Positions 1 to 5,518 of a stretch of DNA of 8,301 nt are shown here, in pieces. The stretch spans positions 1-8,301 of the forward strand of contig JAQVJB010000081.1 in assembly GCA_028695395.1 (NCBI GenBank), given 5' to 3'. A model generated the notes under the pieces. That model had not been told where the DNA came from, made no database searches, and saw only the letters and a list, made by a program, of their open reading frames with translations. The stretch's first letter is position 1. Each line of letters opens with the position of its first letter. The position numbers and the translations under genes were made by a program. The stretch is from Actinomycetota bacterium. Its GTDB lineage: Bacteria > Actinomycetota > Humimicrobiia > Humimicrobiales > Humimicrobiaceae.

Positions 1-1
1 T

Positions 2-56
2 ATAAACAGGTTTTTTAGAAATAATTTTAATATCAGAGAGATAAACAGGTTTTTTA
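2..56 (+). repeat. 16-bp direct repeat, in frame within the partial gene
   Basis: The 16-mer ataaacaggtttttta occurs exactly at 2-17 and 41-56. The period of 39 bases is 13 codons, so both copies encode Ile-Asn-Arg-Phe-Phe. The duplication keeps the reading frame of the membrane protein and lies just before its first visible membrane helix. It may be a small internal duplication, and more copies could lie upstream of the window. Confidence 0.5.
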
Positions 57-688
57 TACCGGCTTATCTGGGTTTTATAATGATTTGCTTCTTTATATTC
101 TCGCTTAAGCTGGTCAGCAAAAAAGTTATAACGGGGAAAGTCGCTTTTAGCTTTGCGGCAATAATTCTTGTCATTTTCTCCTTTTATTATATTAAAAATG
201 AAATTTTCACTATAAAGAGTTATTTTGCTTCTTACAGAAATCATATAGCAGAGGGAAATTTTAAAAATACTTATCTCGGTTTTTATGATTTTGAAAAATT
301 TATTGCCTGGCTGGATGAAAGTACGCCGGATGATGAAAATATGATAGTGCTTGTAAGGGGCGAGCAGATTTATATAATGTCTGAAATGGCTTATAATCTT
401 TATCCTAAAGATCTTAAATTTATCAATATTAGCGGCAAAAGCCTGGATGATATTGAAGATGATATAGATATGGCTGTCAATGATCCGGAAAAAAAATATT
501 CCTACCTGGTTTCACTTTCAAAAGATGACTTTATCGATAAGGATTTAAGCATGCCTGATGAAAGCGAGCTCAAAAAAGACATTGCAAATATTGAAGAAAT
601 GATCGAAAACCTTCAAAAGAAATATGTGCGTGAGAAAAATTACAGGGAAACAGGTGGATTCCTATACAGGATAAATAATTATAATTAA
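2..688 (+). CDS. C-terminal part of a polytopic membrane protein (5' end outside the window)
   Basis: The reading frame has no stop from base 2 and ends with TAA at 686-688, giving 228 visible residues. The first ATG (base 80) is a poor start: it falls inside a hydrophobic helix (PAYLGFIMICFFIFSL) and has no Shine-Dalgarno sequence, so the gene almost certainly begins upstream. Two membrane helices are visible (about residues 20-35 and 47-63). They are followed by a soluble domain of roughly 165 residues that is rich in Asp, Glu and Lys. This contains a beta-strand-like stretch (MIVLVRGEQIYIM) and ends in a likely coiled segment (ELKKDIANIEEMIENLQKK). Helices followed by an outside soluble domain match the layout of the next gene, and a GT-C-like or glycan-related membrane enzyme would fit the locus, but no catalytic motif is visible. 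The family is not recognised, so function is left open. Confidence 0.75.
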   Translation: MNRFFRNNFNIREINRFFIPAYLGFIMICFFIFSLKLVSKKVITGKVAFSFAAIILVIFSFYYIKNEIFTIKSYFASYRNHIAEGNFKNTYLGFYDFEKFIAWLDESTPDDENMIVLVRGEQIYIMSEMAYNLYPKDLKFINISGKSLDDIEDDIDMAVNDPEKKYSYLVSLSKDDFIDKDLSMPDESELKKDIANIEEMIENLQKKYVREKNYRETGGFLYRINNYN

Positions 689-689
689 G

Positions 690-767
690 ACAGATTATCT
701 GTTCACGAAGATGAAGCTATATTATCCTCTGGAATTAGATTGCTATACAATCATCTGGAATTAGATT
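690..767. repeat. Intergenic repeat block A (dispersed unit plus 26-bp-period tandem pair)
   Basis: Two structures abut here. Bases 693-725 match 866-898 at 27 of 33 positions in the same orientation, sharing gattat and gttcacgaa. Next comes a direct pair, 724-741 and 750-767, with 17 of 18 identical bases (core tctggaattagatt) and a period of 26. A 13-bp palindrome, acagat-t-atctgt, lies at 690-702. The block follows the stop codon of the upstream gene and has no coding potential. Short tandem copies with a helical-turn-like period resemble multi-copy transposase-binding ends of the kind found in IS21-family elements, but no transposase gene is present. Operator arrays are an alternative. 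Confidence 0.6.
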
Positions 768-793
768 ACAAAAATATTTGTTTTTTATATAAT
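765..793 (+). promoter_or_regulatory. Probable sigma-70-type promoter for the DUF2723 gene
   Basis: A perfect -10 box TATAAT is at 788-793. A 4-of-6 match to the -35 consensus (ATTACA) is at 765-770, with the ideal 17-base spacer. Transcription would start near base 800, giving an untranslated leader of about 70 bases before the ATG at 870. The -35 hexamer overlaps the end of the second tandem copy in repeat block A, so the repeat may have supplied part of the promoter. AT-rich gaps produce chance matches, hence moderate confidence. Confidence 0.5.
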
Positions 794-853
794 TAGAACC
801 TGTTTGATTTCTTTTAAGATTAATAATTATTATAAATTTATTTCTTTAAGATT

Positions 854-907
854 AAAATGGAGCCGGATTATGAGTTCACGAAAATGGAGCCAGATTATAC
901 GTCCCCA
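854..907. repeat. Repeat block B (27-bp-period pair) covering the start of the DUF2723 gene
   Basis: Bases 854-871 and 881-898 match at 17 of 18 positions (aaaatggagcc-g/a-gattat) with a period of 27. The same block contains the second copy of the unit at 693-725 and a copy related to 2885-2917. The Shine-Dalgarno sequence, the start codon and about the first 12 codons of the DUF2723 gene lie inside it. Read on the reverse strand it begins tggggacg and repeats ggctccattttcg, which resembles the repeated ends of IS21-like elements. That resemblance is from memory and untested. Confidence 0.6.
859..872 (+). promoter_or_regulatory. Ribosome-binding site that decides the DUF2723 gene start
   Basis: GGAG at 859-862 sits seven bases before the ATG at 870-872, a good Shine-Dalgarno spacing. 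A longer reading is possible from a TTG at 804, but that codon has no Shine-Dalgarno sequence and would lie only about four bases from the predicted transcription start. The ATG at 870 is therefore preferred. Confidence 0.65.
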
Positions 908-2765
908 ATATGCAATAAGCTTTATAGCTACATTCATTATATACCTTCTGACAATGAATCCTTCTTCTTTCGGATACGACACTACCTGGTTTCACATACA
1001 GGTTCCCCAGCTTGCAGTCGGGCAGACTACCGGATTTCCAATTGCATTCCTCCTTGGGAAATTATTTACCTTTCTGCCGTTCGGCACTATTGCTTTCAGG
1101 CTTAATCTTTTTTCAGTTTTTTTTGGTGCTGCAACCGTTACGGTATTTGTAATGATAGTTTCAAATCTTATAAAAAAAGAATATTATATCGGACTTATTT
1201 CTACATTATTCTTTTGTTTTTTCAGAGTATTCTGGCTCCAGACAAACCGATTCGAAGTTTATACCCTGCATACATTTCTAATAGGTCTTGTCATTCTTTT
1301 TGGCGTTTACTGGGCAAACAGCAAGGAGAGTAAGTTTCTTTACCTATATTATCTATTCATAGGGTTTAGTTTTACTAATCATCCCCTCTCTGTTTTTCTG
1401 GCACCCATGCTGATATTTTTTCCTATTATCATAGACCATAAAGCAGTTTTTAAATTAAAAAAAGTTGTCATTATAATCGCGCTCATGATTGCCCCGCTTC
1501 TTCTTTATCTTTATATACCTATAAGGTCTTATCAGGGGTACGGAAATGTTAAAACTTTTGGACAGTTTATTCACTATATAACAGGTATGCAGTGGAAGCA
1601 GCAGCTTGGTTTCAGGTCGATGGAAGTCTTTAAAAAGCAGGCATCCGGCTATTACAATCTTATAAGGCAGGATTTCAATATAGCTGCTCTTATTGTAACG
1701 CTTTTCGGTTTTGTAATGCTTGCCTGGAAGAAATGGAAATATTTTATTCTTGTATTTTTCCTTATAATCCTCAACCTGATACCTGTTTTTTTATATGAAG
1801 ATGTACCCAATGATTTTTATCTTGTTTCGGTGGTTACTTTTTTAGTGATTCCTTTTGCCTTCGGTATTTACCATATCAAAGAAGGAATAAGATTCGTCTT
1901 CAAAAAGATCCCTGAAAGGAAGAAAATTAAAAATTCATCCGGTAAAGACACTGGCGCACAGGTTTCAGGCTCTTTTAAAATCACTTTTATGGCTGTATTC
2001 ATGGCAGCAATATTGTTTTTTCCTGTCAATGCTTTTGCCTCGAATTATGCTGCAGTTGATAAAAGCAAGGATACAAAAATATATGATTACTGGAAAGCAG
2101 TCGAGAGGGAGTTGGAAGATGATTCGATTGTTTTTTCAAGCTCGAAATCAACAAGCGTACTTGCATATATTCTTCTTTATGAATCCGATAAAAACGTAAA
2201 GATAGAAAGAGGCTTGAGCTATGAAGAAATGCTTTCAACCATAAGGGAAAATATAGGAAAAAATACTATTTATTTCAATAAGGCTTATATGCCTGATCTT
2301 TCAAATGCTTTTGAGCTTGAGCCTGTAAGCTATTTTATGTACTGGATGGATTACGAGGAAGAGTTAAAAACTTATAAGGTTCTTGGAATAAAAAAATATG
2401 TGGGATTTGAAATTGAAGAAAAGGAAATTTCTTTAAAGTTCGGTGAAGAAAAAAACATTTCTTATACGATAACAAATAAAAGCGGAACCGGACCTGTTTA
2501 CATGGATTCAATAGAACTCGGACTGCCAAAGAGCCTGAACCTTATCGGCATCAATGAAAGTGAAAGCGATATCAAAGTAATGCCTGGAATGGCAAGCGGT
2601 TTTTATATGTGGACAAACGGTCCCTATATAGTAGAGCCGTCTGAAGAATTGACAATAAGCGTTAAAGTAAAAGCCGTCGCACCTGATGAAAACAGTATTA
2701 GGTTCAGAATCACAACAAATAATCTTTATGAAGAAGCCCCGGAAGTAATTTTAAGAATAAAATAA
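870..2765 (+). CDS. DUF2723/TMEM260-like polytopic membrane protein (putative GT-C glycosyltransferase) with C-terminal beta domain
   Basis: From the ATG at 870 the protein has 631 residues. The N-terminal half follows the DUF2723 pattern: a first helix at about 13-29, an Asp after it (D37), TGFPIAFLLGKLFTFLPFG and RLNLFSVFFGAAT (54-88), a conserved EVYTLH (129-134), a G-x(4)-NHPLS motif near 165-174, and YIPIRS then HYITGMQW (215-242). About ten helices are likely. The family includes eukaryotic TMEM260, an O-mannosyltransferase, so a role in transferring sugars from lipid carriers at the outer membrane face is plausible. The usual HPxGYPL motif reads QTTGFPI and the usual D-S-G-E reads D-T-T-W, so this is a divergent member. 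A last helix (about 369-389) ends in a signal-peptide-like AFASNYAA. The outside region ends in a beta-rich, Ig-like domain (about 510-631). It converges with the - strand operon. Confidence 0.8.
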   Translation: MSSRKWSQIIRPQYAISFIATFIIYLLTMNPSSFGYDTTWFHIQVPQLAVGQTTGFPIAFLLGKLFTFLPFGTIAFRLNLFSVFFGAATVTVFVMIVSNLIKKEYYIGLISTLFFCFFRVFWLQTNRFEVYTLHTFLIGLVILFGVYWANSKESKFLYLYYLFIGFSFTNHPLSVFLAPMLIFFPIIIDHKAVFKLKKVVIIIALMIAPLLLYLYIPIRSYQGYGNVKTFGQFIHYITGMQWKQQLGFRSMEVFKKQASGYYNLIRQDFNIAALIVTLFGFVMLAWKKWKYFILVFFLIILNLIPVFLYEDVPNDFYLVSVVTFLVIPFAFGIYHIKEGIRFVFKKIPERKKIKNSSGKDTGAQVSGSFKITFMAVFMAAILFFPVNAFASNYAAVDKSKDTKIYDYWKAVERELEDDSIVFSSSKSTSVLAYILLYESDKNVKIERGLSYEEMLSTIRENIGKNTIYFNKAYMPDLSNAFELEPVSYFMYWMDYEEELKTYKVLGIKKYVGFEIEEKEISLKFGEEKNISYTITNKSGTGPVYMDSIELGLPKSLNLIGINESESDIKVMPGMASGFYMWTNGPYIVEPSEELTISVKVKAVAPDENSIRFRITTNNLYEEAPEVILRIK

Positions 2766-2780
2766 TTCTCAGAACCATAT

Positions 2781-2808
2781 AATTGCCAGGGTTAATAATC
2801 AGGCAATT
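2781..2808. other. Weak inverted repeat after the DUF2723 gene
   Basis: AATTGCC (2781-2787) and GGCAATT (2802-2808) form a 7-bp stem around a 14-base loop, 16 bases after the DUF2723 stop codon. No T-tract follows, so it is not a convincing intrinsic terminator, though it could protect the 3' end of the + strand transcript. Confidence 0.3.
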
Positions 2809-2884
2809 GCACAGGTAATATAGTGTCCAGGCGAAGATGGTTGCTAGTATCCATAATCAGATAATTTAAAGAAATAAATATTTA

Positions 2885-2917
2885 TATGAGTTAAAAAAGA
2901 GGCCAAATTATACGTCC
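2885..2917. repeat. Repeat copy C, diverged copy of the unit at 869-904
   Basis: Bases 2885-2917 align with 869-904 at 28 of 33 positions with one 3-base gap. They share tatgagtt and attatacgtcc exactly, in the same orientation. The two copies flank the DUF2723 gene as direct repeats about 2 kb apart. This copy forms most of the terminator of the convergent operon. A weaker match, cgaagatg plus gcta, to the unit at 706-720 lies at 2832-2846. Confidence 0.55.
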
Positions 2918-2921
2918 TCTT
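2893..2921 (-). terminator. Intrinsic terminator of the murA-LCP-dehydratase-transferase operon
   Basis: On the - strand, AAGAGG (2921-2916) pairs with CCTCTT (2902-2897). The stem has one A-G mismatch, an inner C-G pair and a 9-base loop, and runs into a T-tract (six T in a row at 2898-2893, two of them in the stem). It begins 23 bases after the transferase stop codon. On the + strand no T-tract follows, so it should act mainly on the - strand operon. Confidence 0.6.
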
Positions 2922-2944
2922 GGAGCGGAGGCGGCTGCTCGGCA

Positions 2945-3529
2945 TTAGCGATTGCCGCGGCCTGACAGTATTGCTTTTACGGTCAGCAGCATTATTTTAA
3001 GGTCAAGAAGCATTGAGTAATTTTTTACATACTGTTCATCATAGCTTACTTTTTCAGGTATTGGCAGATCATCCCTTCCCATAACCTGTGCAAGTCCGGT
3101 AATACCGGGCCTTAAGATATCTGCTCCTTTTTCTTTCCTCAGGCTTATTAAAAGCGGCTGATTATAAAGTGCGGGTCTCGGTCCTATAAAAGCCATCTCA
3201 CCTTTCAATATATTTATAAGCTGGGGAATTTCATCAATGCTTGAGCGGCGTAAAAAAGAGCCGAGTCTTGTAATCAGTTTTCCCGGATCGTCAACCTCAT
3301 CTGTTGGAATATCAGGAGTCCCTTCCTTCATTGTCCTGTACTTGTATATTGTAAAAAATCCACTGTTTATGCCTATTCTTTTCTGCGTATAAATAATTCT
3401 TCCCGGGGAATCAATCCTTATCAAAATAGGTATTATTATCCAGAAAGGAATAAATAATATGAAAAAAAATACAGACAGGATAATATCAAAAAATCTTTTA
3501 AGGCAAAGTTGAAATTTTCGCAAATTCAT
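2945..3529 (-). CDS. PglC-type undecaprenyl-phosphate sugar phosphotransferase (bacterial sugar transferase family)
   Basis: At 194 residues this is a minimal monotopic phosphoglycosyl transferase (Pfam bacterial sugar transferase, like PglC). It would transfer a sugar-1-phosphate from a UDP-sugar to undecaprenyl phosphate at the cytoplasmic membrane face, starting assembly of a lipid-linked glycan. Seen in the sequence: KRFFDI (11-16), a re-entrant hydrophobic helix with a Pro break (about 17-37), QKRIG and YKYRTM (49-67), the catalytic Asp-Glu dyad D99-E100 in SIDEIPQLINILKGEM, GPRP (116-119), and RPGITGLAQVMGRDDLP (139-155). It lacks the extra N-terminal helices of WbaP/WcaJ-type enzymes. 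The start codon overlaps the dehydratase stop as ATGA, and the nearby AAGGA touches the ATG with no spacer, so translation is probably coupled. The UDP-sugar used cannot be told from the sequence. Confidence 0.92.
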   Translation of the reverse strand: MNLRKFQLCLKRFFDIILSVFFFILFIPFWIIIPILIRIDSPGRIIYTQKRIGINSGFFTIYKYRTMKEGTPDIPTDEVDDPGKLITRLGSFLRRSSIDEIPQLINILKGEMAFIGPRPALYNQPLLISLRKEKGADILRPGITGLAQVMGRDDLPIPEKVSYDEQYVKNYSMLLDLKIMLLTVKAILSGRGNR

Positions 3530-3534
3530 TCCTT
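3526..3534 (-). promoter_or_regulatory. ATGA stop-start overlap with zero-spacer AAGGA
   Basis: The dehydratase TGA (3528-3526) and the transferase ATG (3529-3527) share bases. AAGGA at 3534-3530 abuts the ATG, too close for normal initiation. This arrangement points to translational coupling and to a fixed ratio of the two enzymes. Confidence 0.6.
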
Positions 3535-5454
3535 AATCGTATTGAACCACATTTCTTTTTCTTCAAAATCAGGAACTATCTTTCTTAAATCTGCAAACAG
3601 GTTTGAATAATCATATACCTGCATTTCTTTTTCTATGTTAAAAAGAAGGTCTATAGTCTCGTCTTTAGACAATCTTCCGTTTCCGGTATACCTGGCTTCC
3701 ATTATGTGGGGCAGATTAGTTGTAATAAGTTCTTCATCTTCGTAAAATAATTCCTCATTTAGTTTCTCGCCGAAACGCGGCCCGGTATAGATTATCTCTA
3801 TATCTTTCCCGGGTTCCATCCCATAAAGTTTAATCATATTGTTTGCAAGGTCCAATATGCTGAAAGGCTCTCCCATGTCCAGAACAAATATTTCTCCTCC
3901 CTTTCCAATTATGCATGCCTGGATAACAAGCTGCGCAGCCTCGGGAATTGTCATAAAGTACCTTCTCATCTCAGGATGAGTGACTCTTACAGGCCCTCCG
4001 GAAAGGATTTGCTGCTTGAATATCGGTACTACGCTTCCCTGGCTGCCAAGGACATTTCCAAATCTAACTATGACAAAAATAGTGTCCCCTGATTTTGAAA
4101 GGGATTGAAGATATTTTTCAGCCAGCAGCTTCGATATTCCCATTACATTGCTTGGCTTTACTGCCTTGTCTGTTGAAAGCATTACAAATCTTTTAATCTT
4201 ATATTCAATAGATAATTTTGCAAGTGTCTTGGTTCCTATAAAGTTATTCTGAATTGCTGCTTCCGGATTTAGCTGCATAAGAGGCACATGCTTATACGCT
4301 GCTGCATGAAAGAGTATTACAGGTTTATATCTTTTAAAAACAGATTTCATAACTTCCCGGTCTTTTATGTTTGCAACAATCGGGACTGAATTCATATAAT
4401 CGTATTTTTCCTGTAATTCTTTTTCAATCAAAAAAAGATTGTTTTCTGCATGGTCAACAAGCACCATCCTTGCCGGACTGAACTTAACAATTTGTCTGCA
4501 GATCTCAGAACCTATGGAGCCGCCGGCTCCGGTGATTATTATTACACTGTCCTTAATCTCTGAAACTATTTCAGGTATTTTCATTCTGATAGGCTCCCTG
4601 CCCAGTATATCTTCTATCTCTATATCCCTGACCTGATACAGATAGACTTTATCATCGATGACTTCATAAAGGCTTGGCAGTGTTTTGCATTTGATTTTCC
4701 GTTCCTTTACCCTAAGTGCTATATCTTTTCTAAGTTCTCCTGATGCAGAAGGCATTGCGATAAGGACTTCGTCAATTGAATATTTGGATATTGCAGTTTC
4801 AAGTTTTGAAATCGGACCCAGGACTTTTATCCCATGTATCTGTCTTCCTATTTTATTAGAGTCATCATCAAGAAAACCTATTGGCAGATATTCGCTGTTT
4901 GACTGTCTTATCATTTCCCTGACAATCATTTCTCCCGCATCTCCGGCTCCGATTATCAAGGCTCTTTTTTTTCTTGATTTTGGACTTCCATACTTTAATT
5001 CATTGAAAAATCTTCCGGAAAATCTTGAAAGAGAGATAAGGATTATCGTAAGAATGAAATCTATAATAAAGATACTTCTTGGGAAATAAGGAAGTGAAAA
5101 ATTAAGCTGCTGTCCGAAAAGACTAATCGGATATCCCAATATATAGAAAACAACCACCATCAACACGGAGCTTGATACGACTGCTTCTATGATGGCAACC
5201 ATGTCTTTTATAGAAGCGTATTTCCATATTCTCCTGTAAAGGCCGAAAAGCCAGAACATTAATAATTTCGCTATGACTATTATCAATATGTACCATATAA
5301 GAGCTGCTGAATACTGGGAAAACAAAATATCCCTGCTTCTCAGGTCTATCTGGCCTCTTAAGAAAAAAGAAATAATAAATGAGGAAAATATGATAAGAAT
5401 ATCAAAGATAATCTGGATTAAGATTTTAAATGAAAATTTTCTCTTCATGCGCAT
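3526..5454 (-). CDS. Membrane-bound nucleotide-sugar 4,6-dehydratase (CapD/WbpM/PglF family)
   Basis: The 642-residue length and domain order fit the long UDP-GlcNAc 4,6-dehydratases. Four N-terminal membrane helices (about 10-32, 49-72, 84-107, 125-145) are followed by a first Rossmann domain with GAGDAG (169-174) and then the catalytic SDR domain with the NAD-binding GAGGSIG (309-315). The active-site segment reads STDKAVKP (427-434) and VMGISK (437-442): Met438 stands where most SDR enzymes have the catalytic Tyr, as in WbpM and PglF. RFGNVLGSQGSVVPIF (464-479) and HPEMRRYFM (493-501) are further family signatures. The expected product is UDP-2-acetamido-2,6-dideoxy-xylo-hex-4-ulose, precursor of bacillosamine, QuiNAc or FucNAc type sugars. 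The gene lies 64 bases after the LCP gene and overlaps the transferase by four bases. The start is either this ATG or the ATG two codons later (5448), neither with a Shine-Dalgarno sequence. Confidence 0.93.
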   Translation of the reverse strand: MRMKRKFSFKILIQIIFDILIIFSSFIISFFLRGQIDLRSRDILFSQYSAALIWYILIIVIAKLLMFWLFGLYRRIWKYASIKDMVAIIEAVVSSSVLMVVVFYILGYPISLFGQQLNFSLPYFPRSIFIIDFILTIILISLSRFSGRFFNELKYGSPKSRKKRALIIGAGDAGEMIVREMIRQSNSEYLPIGFLDDDSNKIGRQIHGIKVLGPISKLETAISKYSIDEVLIAMPSASGELRKDIALRVKERKIKCKTLPSLYEVIDDKVYLYQVRDIEIEDILGREPIRMKIPEIVSEIKDSVIIITGAGGSIGSEICRQIVKFSPARMVLVDHAENNLFLIEKELQEKYDYMNSVPIVANIKDREVMKSVFKRYKPVILFHAAAYKHVPLMQLNPEAAIQNNFIGTKTLAKLSIEYKIKRFVMLSTDKAVKPSNVMGISKLLAEKYLQSLSKSGDTIFVIVRFGNVLGSQGSVVPIFKQQILSGGPVRVTHPEMRRYFMTIPEAAQLVIQACIIGKGGEIFVLDMGEPFSILDLANNMIKLYGMEPGKDIEIIYTGPRFGEKLNEELFYEDEELITTNLPHIMEARYTGNGRLSKDETIDLLFNIEKEMQVYDYSNLFADLRKIVPDFEEKEMWFNTIKE

Positions 5455-5482
5455 ATTATAGCATATAAATTTTTTCTATAAA
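5455..5482 (-). promoter_or_regulatory. Extended -10 promoter touching the dehydratase start (possible leaderless mRNA)
   Basis: On the - strand TGC-TATAAT, an extended -10 element, occupies 5463-5455, directly before the ATG at 5454. TTTATA at 5482-5477 is a 4-of-6 match to the -35 consensus with a 16-base spacer. A start site seven bases after the -10 box would be base 5448, which is the A of the second in-frame ATG. With no Shine-Dalgarno sequence nearby, a leaderless transcript starting at Met3 is likely if the promoter is active. Confidence 0.45.
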
Positions 5483-5518
5483 TTAAAAGAACACCATAAA
5501 TCAGCAGGAAAAATAATC

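Noticed and set aside
80..688. The first gene starting at the ATG at 80 as a complete 202-residue protein
   Set aside because: The frame is open to the window edge, the ATG lies inside a membrane helix, and there is no Shine-Dalgarno sequence. It is treated as an internal codon of a longer gene.
804..869. TTG start at 804 for the DUF2723-like gene
   Set aside because: It has no Shine-Dalgarno sequence and would sit almost at the predicted transcription start. The ATG at 870 has GGAG at seven bases.
724..898. Repeats as a CRISPR array
   Set aside because: There are only two copies per motif, the spacers are 8-9 bases, the two pairs differ in sequence, and no cas gene is present.
857..1105. 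Open frame on the + strand overlapping the DUF2723 gene start
   Set aside because: It lies in another frame of a well-supported gene, and its translation has no family-like pattern.
2781..2808. Inverted repeat as an intrinsic terminator of the + strand genes
   Set aside because: The stem is 7 bp with a 14-base loop and no T-tract follows, so it is listed only as a weak inverted repeat.
4439..5089. Two + strand open frames (65 and 134 codons) opposite the dehydratase gene
   Set aside because: They are antisense to a gene with clear catalytic motifs and show no motif or ribosome-binding site of their own.
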